Assembly (NCBI GenBank): GCA_021780225.1
Contig: JAJXZF010000097.1
Coordinates: 1-44,534, forward strand
Source: Deltaproteobacteria bacterium
GTDB lineage: Bacteria > Desulfobacterota > Binatia > Binatales > Binataceae
DNA: 44,534 nt
Direction of reading: 5' to 3'
Shown here: positions 33,409 through 42,043 of the stretch, in pieces
Position numbering within the stretch: position 1 is the stretch's first letter
Layout: each line of letters opens with the position of its first letter
Position numbers and translations under genes: made by a program
The notes under the pieces: generated by a model
The model's database searches: none
What the model saw: only the letters and a program-made list of their open reading frames with translations
Told to the model about the DNA's origin: nothing

Positions 33409-35504
33409 TGGCGGTCAAACCTTCAGCGGCCGGAGCCGCGGCGCCGCCCGACCCGCTGGTTCATCCTGAATCGGTTTCGTTGCGGATCGACCAGCTCGAA
33501 TATCTGGAAACGATTTTGCTGGCGGTCGCGGTCGGAGTGCTCGCGGCGCTTGGCAATCTCGGCTTTCGGCAGGCGATCGATTTCTTCTCCTGGATTTTCC
33601 GCGGACTGGAATGGCGCGCGCTCGCCATCCATCACGGCTCGTGGACGATAATCCTGATTCCGCTGATCCTGCTGAGCGGCGGCGTCGGGATGCTGATTCT
33701 GAATTATTTTTTCCCCGGCGACGTGCTGGGCTACGGCTTCCCGAATTTCCTCGAGATGGTCAATCTCGGCAACGCGCGTATCAAGCGCCGCTGGATCGTC
33801 CTGAAAGCGCTGGGCGCTGGACTCTCGCTCGGCTCGGGCGCGTCGGTCGGACGCGAAGGCCCGATCGCGCAAATCGGCGGCGCGATCGGATCGGCCGTCG
33901 CGCAAGTGCGCCGGCTGGGGGTCGAGCGCGCCAAGGTTCTGGTCGCCGCCGGCGCCGGAGCCGGTATCGCGACGACGTTTAATGCGCCGATGGGTGGCCT
34001 GATGTTCGCGCAGGAAATCGTCCTGATGGGACAGACGGAGCTCGCCAATCTGGTCTTGATGATCGTTGCGACGTTCACCGCGGTCGTAACCTCGCGCACG
34101 CTGATGGGCGAGGCGGGCGCCATGTTCCATCCTGTGGAATTTCATCTGGTGAGCTACTGGGAGCTGCTCAGCTATGGCTTGCTGGGCGCGATGCTCGGCG
34201 CGGTCGGCGCCGGGTATATCCGGTTTTTCCACGGACTCGGGCGCTATGTGCGGGCGATCAAGCAGCCGCAGTGGGTCAAGCTGATGGGCGGCCTGTTGCT
34301 GGTCGGCGCGGTCGCGATTTTTCTGCCGCGGAATCTTTCCGACGGCTACCCGGCGATCGATCAGGCGATGCAGGGAAAACTCGCGGCGGAGATGCTGCTG
34401 GCGCTGGCGGTGGCGAAATTCTTCACCAGCGCGGTTTCGCTCGACTGCGGCGCGCCGGGAGGAGTATTCGGACCGATTTTCTTTATCGGCGCGATGAGCG
34501 GCGGCGCCTTTCGGCAATTTCTGAGCTTCTTCATGCCGCGGATGCTTGGTCCGCGCGGTTCGTATTCGCTGATCGGCCTTGGCGCGTTTCTGGGCGGCGT
34601 CACTCATGCGCCCCTGACGGCGCTGTTTCTGCTGTTCGAGATGACCGAGCTCAACTATTCAGTCGCATTGCCGGCGATGATCGCGGTCATCACGGCGCTG
34701 GTCGTCGCGCGTTCGATCGAGAGCGAGTCGATCGATATGTACACGCTCGCGCGGGAGGGCAAGACGCTGGCGATCGGGCGCGAGCGCCTGCTTCTCACCC
34801 AACTGCCCGTATCATCGGTCATGAACAAGGAAGTGGACGTTTTGCCGCTCAACGCGCCCTTGCACGAAGTGTTGCGCTCCGCCGGCGAAACCTCGCAGGC
34901 GACGCTGCCGGTCGTTAACAGCAAGAACGAGCTGGTCGGATTGGTCGTGACGCGGGATTTGCTCGCGCTTTTGGCGGGCGGGGGCGAATTGGGACCGCTG
35001 GTGAACGCCTTCGATATCTGCCGGCGCAACCCACCCGTGGTGACGCCCGAATCGAATCTCGATCAGGCCGCGCAGATGATGGAATACGAAGCCCTCGACG
35101 AATTGCCGGTGGTTGAAAGTCCGCACGGAAGCCAGTTTTTGGGCATTGTTGCGCGGCGCAGCATCGCGCAGGCGTTCAACCGCGTGACGGTCTCGCTATC
35201 GGCGCACGAAGGCGGCGACCGCGGCATCTTTTGGGCGACCGGATATCGCGTGGCGCGGCTCAGGATCCCCGAATCCGCGGCCGGCAGGACCGTGCGCGAG
35301 CTCGATCCGCGCGCCCGTTACGGCGTCAGCGTCCTTGCGGTTCAAGACGCGAGCGATCCTATCGCCGGGTTTGCGCCAATCGCTCCCGATCGCCAGCTCA
35401 AGGTCGGCGATCTATTGATTGCCGCGGGCCGGTCGGCCGATCTGCGCCGATTCGAACGCGAGCTGGCCGGGATTGAACAGAATTCCGCGGTCAAGCCGGA
35501 CTAG
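33408..35504 (+). CDS. ClC-type chloride channel/transporter with CBS pair and TrkA-C-like domain
   Basis: A 698-residue membrane protein. The ClC domain (about 30-440) has about ten hydrophobic helices and the selectivity motifs GSGASVGREGPIAQIGGAIG (with the gating Glu of GREGP) and CGAPGGVFGP. The GSGxP proline is Ala-Ser here, so anion preference may differ. A CBS pair (about 460-590) contains MNKEVDVLPLNAPLHEVL and CRRNPPVVTPESNLDQAAQMM, usual for adenosine nucleotide sensing. The last 100 residues (RLRIPESAAGRTVRELDPRARYG...LKVGDLLIAAGR) resemble a TrkA-C/RCK-C domain. This channel architecture is common in environmental bacteria. It overlaps the alpha/beta hydrolase by TGATG. Confidence 0.92.
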   Translation: MAVKPSAAGAAAPPDPLVHPESVSLRIDQLEYLETILLAVAVGVLAALGNLGFRQAIDFFSWIFRGLEWRALAIHHGSWTIILIPLILLSGGVGMLILNYFFPGDVLGYGFPNFLEMVNLGNARIKRRWIVLKALGAGLSLGSGASVGREGPIAQIGGAIGSAVAQVRRLGVERAKVLVAAGAGAGIATTFNAPMGGLMFAQEIVLMGQTELANLVLMIVATFTAVVTSRTLMGEAGAMFHPVEFHLVSYWELLSYGLLGAMLGAVGAGYIRFFHGLGRYVRAIKQPQWVKLMGGLLLVGAVAIFLPRNLSDGYPAIDQAMQGKLAAEMLLALAVAKFFTSAVSLDCGAPGGVFGPIFFIGAMSGGAFRQFLSFFMPRMLGPRGSYSLIGLGAFLGGVTHAPLTALFLLFEMTELNYSVALPAMIAVITALVVARSIESESIDMYTLAREGKTLAIGRERLLLTQLPVSSVMNKEVDVLPLNAPLHEVLRSAGETSQATLPVVNSKNELVGLVVTRDLLALLAGGGELGPLVNAFDICRRNPPVVTPESNLDQAAQMMEYEALDELPVVESPHGSQFLGIVARRSIAQAFNRVTVSLSAHEGGDRGIFWATGYRVARLRIPESAAGRTVRELDPRARYGVSVLAVQDASDPIAGFAPIAPDRQLKVGDLLIAAGRSADLRRFERELAGIEQNSAVKPD

Positions 35505-35547
35505 CGACCGGCTGTCGCGACAGAGACGCGCGATTGCAACGGAGCGC

Positions 35548-36399
35548 TTAGAGCCGTTCGATTACGTCTTCGCGGAATCGCGCCAGTTCGTTTTCGGTCA
35601 GCGAACGGAGCGGCGTACCAATCAACGCGCGATCGACGCCTGCCGCTTTAAGCCGGCGCATGTCGTCGAGCGTCAGCGGCTTTCCGGTGCGCAGGCTGAG
35701 AGTGACTTCGACCGGCTTGGCGCGGCCCGCGTCGCATTCGAGCGCTCGCAACCGGCCGATTATCGCCTGCGCGTCGTCGTGGGTTTTCGCGATTCCGTAC
35801 CATCCGTCGCCGTAGCGAACGGCGCGCTTGAGCGCGATCTCGGTGGCGCCGCCGACGACGATCGGCGGATGAGGTTTTTGCACCGGCTTGGGGTTGAACC
35901 GTGCGCCTTCAAGACTGATGGTCTTGCCGTGATAGCTCGGTTCGTCGCTGGTCCACAATTCTTTCATCAATTCGATTGATTCGCGGGCGCGCAGCGCCCG
36001 GTCGCCAAAACTCGCGCCCGCGAGCGCAAACTCTTCCGCCCACCAGCCGACGCCGACACCAAAAACGGCTCGTCCGGAACTCAACACGTCCAGCGTCGCG
36101 ACCGCCTTCGCGGTCGAAATCGCATTGCGCATCGGCACGACGTAAATTCCCGTCGCCAGCTTGATCCTGCTGGTATGCGCGGCGGCGTAAGCGAGCGCCA
36201 GCATCGGGTCATTGAAGGGAACGTCCAGCGGCGCCGGAAAACTGCCGTCGGCCGAGTAGGGATATTTCGATTGCGACTTGACGGGCATGATCAAATGCTC
36301 GCCAATCCATGCCGATTCGTATCCGAGTTCCTCGGCGCGCCGCACATGGATCGAGATTCGTTCCGGTTTGACGCTGGTGATGAAGGTTCCGAAATTCAT
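35548..36399 (-). CDS. F420-type LLM-class oxidoreductase
   Basis: A 283-residue luciferase-like protein of the short class often annotated as F420-dependent (TIGR03619-like). Signs are GYESAWIGEHLIMP, RIKLATGIYVVPMRNAISTAKAVATLD, SGRAVFGVGVGWWAEEF and PVQKPHPPIVVGGATEIALKRAV. VPMRNA with an Arg replaces the more usual LPLRHP, a small divergence. The ATG 36399 lies in a normal family N-terminus (MNFGTFITSVKPERI). It is unrelated at the DNA level to the 25887/27338 pair. A 176-base gap without features separates it from the PHP gene upstream. Confidence 0.88.
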   Translation of the reverse strand: MNFGTFITSVKPERISIHVRRAEELGYESAWIGEHLIMPVKSQSKYPYSADGSFPAPLDVPFNDPMLALAYAAAHTSRIKLATGIYVVPMRNAISTAKAVATLDVLSSGRAVFGVGVGWWAEEFALAGASFGDRALRARESIELMKELWTSDEPSYHGKTISLEGARFNPKPVQKPHPPIVVGGATEIALKRAVRYGDGWYGIAKTHDDAQAIIGRLRALECDAGRAKPVEVTLSLRTGKPLTLDDMRRLKAAGVDRALIGTPLRSLTENELARFREDVIERL

Positions 36400-36575
36400 A
36401 CGCGCCCCCGATTTTGCGATAGCGGCGGCCGTTCCACCCCGATATCGCGTATCAATGCGCGGCGCCGTCCTTAAGCCGGGCCGCCGTCGCCTCGCACTTA
36501 AGCGATTTCAGACCGCCGGCCGCGCCGGCGTTCCTGCCGCACGATAGATCGATTGGCGCGCCGGCGTCGACCTTT

Positions 36576-37244
36576 TCAGTTGGCGCGGAGCGCCACACTG
36601 CCGAAGCGGAACGGGCGCGCCCGCCCGGCGCGCAACTCGCCGCACAAGTCAGCGACCGTGGCGGCGTCTTTTGTCAGTTCAGTCGCGCAGGTGAGAAACC
36701 ATCGCGCCGTCGGAAAATGCGCGTCGCTGCCGGCCACGGCGGCAAGTCCCAGCTTTTCGGCAGCCGCCAGCGCGTCGCGATCCTGCTCGTGCGTGTTCTG
36801 ACCGTTGACCGCCTCGATTGCGGCGAGGGCGGTTCCGACTTTGGCCATCAAATCCGCAAGCCTGACGCCGTAGCCCGAATCGCGAAATGGATGGGCCGGA
36901 ATGGCGGCGCCGCCCTCGCCATGCACCGCTTCGATCAACGGTTCCGCGCGCAGCATCCGGTCGCCGAAATCAAACCGTTTAAGAAGATGCCCGGTGACGC
37001 CGAAAATCAGCAAATGGCCCAGATTCGTGTCGGCTTCGACGCCCTTGAAAATTCGTACTGCGAATCGATCGGAGAGCCGCGCGTATGCCGCATCAAGCGC
37101 GGCGTCGGTGGGAAACAGCCGATGCTCGGTCAAGCAAATCGCGCCCAAACGCTCGCGCGCGCGCGCGTTCGCCTCCAGATATTGCTCGACCAGCGCGTTG
37201 GAATCCGATGACAGCCGCGTATGGACATGCAGATCAACCAGCAT
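36576..37244 (-). CDS. PHP-domain metal-dependent phosphoesterase
   Basis: A 222-residue PHP-family protein. Metal ligands appear in order: VDLHVHTRLSSDS, CLTEHRLF, FKGVEAD, AIPAHPFRDSG, and GSDAHFPTARW. Such single-domain proteins hydrolyse phosphoesters (AMP/PAP phosphatases, RNase AM) or DNA ends. Which applies is unknown. ATG 37244 (MLVDLHVHT) places the first ligands at the N-terminus as usual. It lies 46 bases downstream of the kinase on the same strand and may be the last gene of the FHA-zinc ribbon-kinase transcript. Confidence 0.85.
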   Translation of the reverse strand: MLVDLHVHTRLSSDSNALVEQYLEANARARERLGAICLTEHRLFPTDAALDAAYARLSDRFAVRIFKGVEADTNLGHLLIFGVTGHLLKRFDFGDRMLRAEPLIEAVHGEGGAAIPAHPFRDSGYGVRLADLMAKVGTALAAIEAVNGQNTHEQDRDALAAAEKLGLAAVAGSDAHFPTARWFLTCATELTKDAATVADLCGELRAGRARPFRFGSVALRAN

Positions 37245-37290
37245 CGCGCACAATCTTCACACGTCTTGCGAGGCGGGGAAAACGCGGCGC

Positions 37291-38892
37291 TCAAGGCGCG
37301 GCGTACTCGTCGCGCACCTGAAGATGATCGATCGGAAAGACCAGGCCGGTGTAACGGATCACCAGCGTTTCCACTTCGAGGCGATCGAACTCGCTGTTGA
37401 CCTGGCCGTAAAGCTCAAGATTATCGCCCGCGACGCGAAACCGCACCTGCGAATAGCCGGCGTTATCGAGATCCTGGCGCAACACGGCGAGCCGCGGCGC
37501 GCTCAGGTCGGGCGCCATCGCATCGGGCGCAGGAGCGGGCGCAGGGTAGTATCCGGAATCGCCGCCGCTATCCGCCGGCGCCATCGCCTGAAAAATCTTC
37601 GCGACGCCATACGCGCACGCGAATATCGCCACGATCCAGATCAACCGATAGCGCGGCGGGCGGCGCCGCCGGGCTCCGATGCCGGCGGTATCGCGATGCG
37701 CGCCGCTGTGGCGCGGCGATCCCGCCGGAGCCGCGGACGGCTGGCCGCCCGGCAGCGGCAGCGTAACCGCGTCCGCCGCACCGAGCTCGAACGGCCGGTT
37801 GAAGGCTCCAACCTCGGCCGCGCAGTAGGAACAAAAACGCGAATCCGCCGGAATCATCCGCGCGCAGTTCGGGCAGCGAAACTCATTGGTCAGGCCGACC
37901 ACTGTTGGAGCGGCCGCCGCCGCGGGCGAGGGCGGGTTCGCGCTTGCGGAAGAAGCCGCCGCGGACGCGCCGCCGTTCGGCGCCGCAGCGGAGTTCGGCT
38001 GCCCCGCCGGCGCCTGCGACGCGACCGGAAGCGGCAACGGCAACTGCGAGCGGGCCGCCTCCGCGGTTGCGCCATTCACCGCGGCTGGGCCTCCATTTCG
38101 GATCGCGATCAGCCGGTTTTTGAACTCCGTCGCATCGCGCATCCGATTGACGACGTCATACGTGAGCGCCTGATCGACCAGCGCCGCGAGCGACGGATCG
38201 AGATCGGCGCGGAGTTTGCGCAATGGCGGAAAGCTGAAAGGCGCCTCCGCCGCGGGATCGCGGCCGGAAAGCGCCTGATGCATCGTCGCGCCGAGCGCAT
38301 AAAGATCGGAGCGGATTTCCACTTTGCCGCGATATTGCTCCGGTGGCGCATAGCCTTGCGTGCCGATCATGGTCGCGTTGCTGAGCGGCGCGAAATGGCG
38401 CGCGATGCCGAAATCGATAAGCTTGGCCTGACCCTCTGCCGTGAGCATCACGTTCGACGGTTTCAGATCGCGGTAAATCACCGGCGGATCGAGATTATGC
38501 AGGTATTCGAGCGTTTCCAGGATTTGGACCGCGATGTCGATCACTCGCGCCGCGGGCAATTTTCCGCCGGTTCGGCGCAGCTCGTCGTCGAGCGTATCGC
38601 CCTCGATGTACTCCATCACGAGGAAGTGATGGTTCGCGTCGCTGAAACGATCGAAGATGCGCGGGATGTGCTCGTTGGCCAACTTGGCGAGCATGTCGGC
38701 CTCGCGATTGAACGCCGCGACCGCCTGCTGCTGCATATCGGGACTGGTGAAGCTGTCAACCATCTCGGCGAGCGCGCAGCGGCGATCGGCGAGGCGCATA
38801 TCCTCAGCCAGGTAAACCAGCTTCATGCCGCCGCCGCCGATCGCTTTGACGACGCGATAACGGCCGCCGACGATAGTGCCGGAATCGATCAT
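37291..38892 (-). CDS. Ser/Thr protein kinase with zinc ribbon, WNK-like lysine placement
   Basis: A 533-residue membrane-anchored Hanks-type kinase. The kinase domain (about 10-260) has the loop IGGGGMKLVYLAED, ALAEM at the VAIK position, helix-C Glu64 (FNREADML), the catalytic YRDLKPSN (Asp142, Lys144, Asn147), DFG at 160-162, and GTQGYAPPEQY. The usual VAIK lysine is Ala42 (codon GCC). Lys24 (AAG) occupies the third glycine of GxGxxG, exactly where WNK kinases carry their lysine. After an Ala/Pro-rich linker come a four-Cys zinc ribbon (CPNC...CSYC), a transmembrane helix (about 415-437) and a C-terminal domain of about 95 residues that looks BON-like. It lies 22 bases after the zinc-ribbon gene. 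Activity is not proven. Confidence 0.9.
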   Translation of the reverse strand: MIDSGTIVGGRYRVVKAIGGGGMKLVYLAEDMRLADRRCALAEMVDSFTSPDMQQQAVAAFNREADMLAKLANEHIPRIFDRFSDANHHFLVMEYIEGDTLDDELRRTGGKLPAARVIDIAVQILETLEYLHNLDPPVIYRDLKPSNVMLTAEGQAKLIDFGIARHFAPLSNATMIGTQGYAPPEQYRGKVEIRSDLYALGATMHQALSGRDPAAEAPFSFPPLRKLRADLDPSLAALVDQALTYDVVNRMRDATEFKNRLIAIRNGGPAAVNGATAEAARSQLPLPLPVASQAPAGQPNSAAAPNGGASAAASSASANPPSPAAAAAPTVVGLTNEFRCPNCARMIPADSRFCSYCAAEVGAFNRPFELGAADAVTLPLPGGQPSAAPAGSPRHSGAHRDTAGIGARRRRPPRYRLIWIVAIFACAYGVAKIFQAMAPADSGGDSGYYPAPAPAPDAMAPDLSAPRLAVLRQDLDNAGYSQVRFRVAGDNLELYGQVNSEFDRLEVETLVIRYTGLVFPIDHLQVRDEYAAP

Positions 38893-38914
38893 GCGCTCGG
38901 CTCGCGATTGCCAG

Positions 38915-39310
38915 TCATGGCCGGGTCCGCGCCGGCGGCGACATCGCGGTCCGTCCGCGCGGATTGCGCCGCCGCGTGAAAGCTTCCTCGCGCACGGCGC
39001 CGGAAAGCGCCGCGTTCATCGCGCAGATCGCATGCAGCATAAAGCCCAGCGCCGCCGCCATCGAGTAAGTCGCAGCGACTGCGATGAACCAAGCCACCGC
39101 CGCGCGCTGCTGATGTTTGTAAATATGGCCGAGGCCGGGAATGACGCTCAACGCCAGCGCGACCATCGGCCGCCACGTGATATTGCGGCTGAGCCATTCG
39201 GTACCGGCCAACGGCGCCCCGCAATCTTTGCAATAGATCGCGTCGGAGACCATGACCGGCTTTCCGCATTGCGAACAGAATCGCGCCCGATCGAGGATTG
39301 CGTCAGCCAT
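38915..39310 (-). CDS. Zinc-ribbon membrane protein
   Basis: A 131-residue protein with two CxxC pairs at the N-terminus (RFCSQCGKPV and AIYCKDCGAPL). Two hydrophobic segments follow: MVALALSVIPGLGHIYKH, with the PGLGHIY turn typical of TM2-domain proteins, and VAWFIAVAATYSMAAALGFML. The C-terminus is basic (RRRNPRGR). It starts eight bases before the FHA gene ends, an overlap indicating translational coupling. It is followed by the kinase. The kinase carries a similar zinc ribbon, so a shared partner or regulatory interaction is plausible. No specific function is known to me. Confidence 0.78.
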   Translation of the reverse strand: MADAILDRARFCSQCGKPVMVSDAIYCKDCGAPLAGTEWLSRNITWRPMVALALSVIPGLGHIYKHQQRAAVAWFIAVAATYSMAAALGFMLHAICAMNAALSGAVREEAFTRRRNPRGRTAMSPPARTRP

Positions 39311-40589
39311 GGAAGACGAAGGCGGCGTCGCCGAACCGGACCGCCGCGCCGTCGGTCAGCGGAGCCTCGGCGATACGCTGGCCGTTGACAAATAATCCGT
39401 TCTGGCTCCCCAGATCGACCACGCGAAAACCGCCGCCATTGGCTTCGATCGCGGCGTGATGGCGCGAGACCGAGGCGTCGTTGATTACGATGTCGTTGTC
39501 GAGCGCCCGCCCGATACTCACCCGGCCGGAGGCCGCCAGCCGAATTCGCTCGCCCGTCGCGCTCTCCAGGCAAGCCTCGTTCGTCGCGGACGGCGCCGCA
39601 GGCGCGGCGGGCGGCGGCGCGACCGGCGCCTGATGTGGCGGCGCGGCGGCAATCGGATGCGCTCCATGAGCTTGGGCTCGCTCGTGGAAGCGTAATTCGT
39701 AATTGCCGATTCTGATCTGATCGCCGTCAGTCAGGGGCGCGGTTTCGATTCGTCCGCCGTTGACCAGCGTGCCCGCCTGCACTGCGAGATTGCGAATCGT
39801 GTATGCATCGCCCTTGCGTTCGAGCGCGGCGTGGCGCGGCTGCACGCTGGGATCGCCAAACAGACCGATCGCGTTTTCCTCCGCCCGGCCGATCGTGACC
39901 GTCGGCCCGTCGATGCGGAATTGCCGGCCTTTCAATCGGCCGGCTTCAACGACGATCCATGCGGTCTTGGTCAATTCGTGCGCCAGTCCGATAAACAGGC
40001 CGATCGCGAAACCTACCGCGCTGAAGCCGATGAACCGCGACATCATCCCGCTCGAACTGAGCATCCCGATCGGATCGAAGACGATTCCGCCGGCAAAACC
40101 GCCGACCCATCCGCCCGCCGCGCCTTTGAGCGCGTTGCGCATCGAACCGGTCGCAAGGCCGACGCCGAGGCCGAGCATCATTCCCATCAGCGTCCATCCG
40201 ACGAGCCTTGCCAGAATGAGATAGAAGGTCGATCCCGGATTGCTGCCGACCCATCCGCCCGCCGTCAGGATCGCGCTGAACGCGCGGTTCGAAAAATAAG
40301 TCGCCGGCAAAGAAAGTAAAAAGCAGATGACGAAGCTCCACAGCGCGCGGCGCTTCATCGCGTCGGTGATGGTGAACGATTGATCGTCCGACGCGGCGAT
40401 CAACGCGCCGATCGTTCCGGCCAATATCGCCATCACGATCAGGTTGCCGTACACGAGCCATAGGGATTCGGCCTGCGTCAGCGAATGGCCGTGGTTGACG
40501 AGCTCGACCGGGATCCAGCCGATCGCGCCGCCGAGCAGGCCCGCCAACGCTTTGAACATCAATTCGCGCTGATTGATGGAACTGTTCAT
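39303..40589 (-). CDS. Multi-pass membrane protein with two FHA domains
   Basis: A 428-residue protein. Residues about 10-210 form several Gly/Ala-rich membrane helices, with repeats resembling glycine-zipper packing (GLGVGLATG, GGWVGGFAGG). FHA domain 1 (about 218-303) has VTIGRAEENAIGLFGDPSVQPRHAAL and GTLVNGGRI. A Pro/Ala linker follows. FHA domain 2 (about 339-428) has VSIGRALDNDIVINDASVSRHHA and DLGSQNGLFVNG, the full phosphothreonine-binding set. Domain 1 has the less standard SVQPRHA. It is the natural phosphopeptide reader for the downstream kinase. ATG 40589 (MNSSINQREL) is chosen; the open frame upstream runs into the divergent promoter region. It overlaps the next gene by eight bases. 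Confidence 0.88.
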   Translation of the reverse strand: MNSSINQRELMFKALAGLLGGAIGWIPVELVNHGHSLTQAESLWLVYGNLIVMAILAGTIGALIAASDDQSFTITDAMKRRALWSFVICFLLSLPATYFSNRAFSAILTAGGWVGSNPGSTFYLILARLVGWTLMGMMLGLGVGLATGSMRNALKGAAGGWVGGFAGGIVFDPIGMLSSSGMMSRFIGFSAVGFAIGLFIGLAHELTKTAWIVVEAGRLKGRQFRIDGPTVTIGRAEENAIGLFGDPSVQPRHAALERKGDAYTIRNLAVQAGTLVNGGRIETAPLTDGDQIRIGNYELRFHERAQAHGAHPIAAAPPHQAPVAPPPAAPAAPSATNEACLESATGERIRLAASGRVSIGRALDNDIVINDASVSRHHAAIEANGGGFRVVDLGSQNGLFVNGQRIAEAPLTDGAAVRFGDAAFVFHG

Positions 40590-40791
40590 CCGCTGCAAAC
40601 CCTCATGCCCGGCCTCTCCGGTGCAGCGACGCTTGTTTATCGCAGCCGTTCCGAGACCACCTACATGATAGCGCCAGCGGGCGCGGCTTTGAACGCCTGG
40701 ATGCGCCGCGCCAGCGGCGGCGGTTGCCGACCCCGTCCCAAAAGATGCATTATTTTCCGCCGCAGCCGCGGCCGTGGATTCGAGGTTCCCG

Positions 40792-42030
40792 ATGGCGGAA
40801 AAAACGCTGATAAATGAACCCTTTGGCCCGTTGCAGAGCGTGCGGATAGTGTCAACCGGCACGCTGGTCGCACAGCCGTTCGCCGCCGAGCTGGCGGCGG
40901 AGATGGGCGCCGAGGTGATTCAGGTCGAGCGGCCCGGCCACGGCGACGCCGGATGGCGCACGCTCGGCGCGACGCTTCCGGCCCGCGACGGCGGTCCGGC
41001 GGTAGCCACGAATTTCATCCAGGAGCGGCGCAACGTGTTTTGCGTCACGCTCGATTTCGCGAAGCCGCGCGGCCGCGATCTTTTTCTGGAAATCGCCGCG
41101 CGCGCCGACATCTGGATGGAAAGCTCGAAGCCGGGCACGTATCCGCGATGGGGCCTCGATGACGACACAGTCCGCAAAATCAATCCGAAAATCGTGATTG
41201 CGCACGTCTCGGGATACGGCCAATACGGCGAGCCGGAATATATCCGGCGCACCTCTTACGACATCGTGGGTCAGGCGTTCGGCGGCTCGATGTATCAGAC
41301 CGGTTATCCCGAAAACCCGCCGTCGCGCGCGGCCCCGTGGACGGGAGACTATATGACCGCGATGTTCACGCTGTGGTCCTCGCTGGCCGGGCTGACTTAC
41401 GCGCGCTCGCACGGCGTCGGCCAGTCGATCGACGTCGCCCAGTACGAGGCGATCCATCGCACGCTCGGCGGCACGATGCTCGAATATTTCCAGAAGGGCC
41501 AAGTGCGCGAGCGGTCAGGCAACAAAGGGCAGGGCTTTCAGCCGCTCGACAGCTTCCAGACCGCCGACGGCTGGATCGCGATGGGCGCGCTGACGGAAGT
41601 TTACAACCGCCTGCTGGCCGCGATCGGACTCGACCCGGCGGAGCCGAAATGGCAAAGCGCGCGCACCAATCTCGATTCGATCGAGGGCGGCGAATTCGAC
41701 GCTATTCTGCGCGGATGGGTCGCGGAGCGGCCGACCGCCGAAGTCGTTCGCATCCTGAACGAAGCGCAGGTGCCATGCGCGAAAATCATGAACAGCCGCG
41801 ATATCGCCGAAAATCCGCACTATCGGGCGCGCGAGATGCATGTCGAGTGGGACGATCTACAGGTTGGCCGCGTGAAGGGCATCAACGTCGTGCCGAAATT
41901 TTCGCAGACGCCGGGCCGCGTCTGGCGCGGCGCCGCCGCGGTCGGCCACGACAATCAGCGCGTTTACGGCGATTTTTTGGGCAAAAGCGCGGCGGAACTC
42001 GAAGCGCTCAAACGCGACGGCGCGATCTGA
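40792..42030 (+). CDS. CaiB-like CoA-transferase
   Basis: A 412-residue CoA-transferase closest in motif pattern to the L-carnitine CoA-transferase CaiB. Shared features are FGPLQSVRIVSTGTLVAQPFAAELAAEMGAEVI near the start, IAHVSGYGQYGEPEY, DIVGQAFGGSMYQTG and GQSIDVAQYEAI (catalytic Asp). The C-terminal NVVPKFSQTPGRVWRG is nearly the CaiB form. No caiC/caiD-type genes adjoin, so carnitine itself need not be the substrate. Start ATG 40792 follows GAGGTTCCCG. It is divergent from the FHA gene, leaving a 202-base intergenic stretch, and convergent with the frameshifted oxidoreductase. Confidence 0.88.
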   Translation: MAEKTLINEPFGPLQSVRIVSTGTLVAQPFAAELAAEMGAEVIQVERPGHGDAGWRTLGATLPARDGGPAVATNFIQERRNVFCVTLDFAKPRGRDLFLEIAARADIWMESSKPGTYPRWGLDDDTVRKINPKIVIAHVSGYGQYGEPEYIRRTSYDIVGQAFGGSMYQTGYPENPPSRAAPWTGDYMTAMFTLWSSLAGLTYARSHGVGQSIDVAQYEAIHRTLGGTMLEYFQKGQVRERSGNKGQGFQPLDSFQTADGWIAMGALTEVYNRLLAAIGLDPAEPKWQSARTNLDSIEGGEFDAILRGWVAERPTAEVVRILNEAQVPCAKIMNSRDIAENPHYRAREMHVEWDDLQVGRVKGINVVPKFSQTPGRVWRGAAAVGHDNQRVYGDFLGKSAAELEALKRDGAI

Positions 42031-42043
42031 TTGCGCCGCGCCG

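Noticed and set aside
36901-38979. A 692-codon plus-strand frame opposite the PHP and kinase genes
   Set aside because: The kinase domain on the minus strand is unambiguous; the plus-strand product is low-complexity and Arg-rich.
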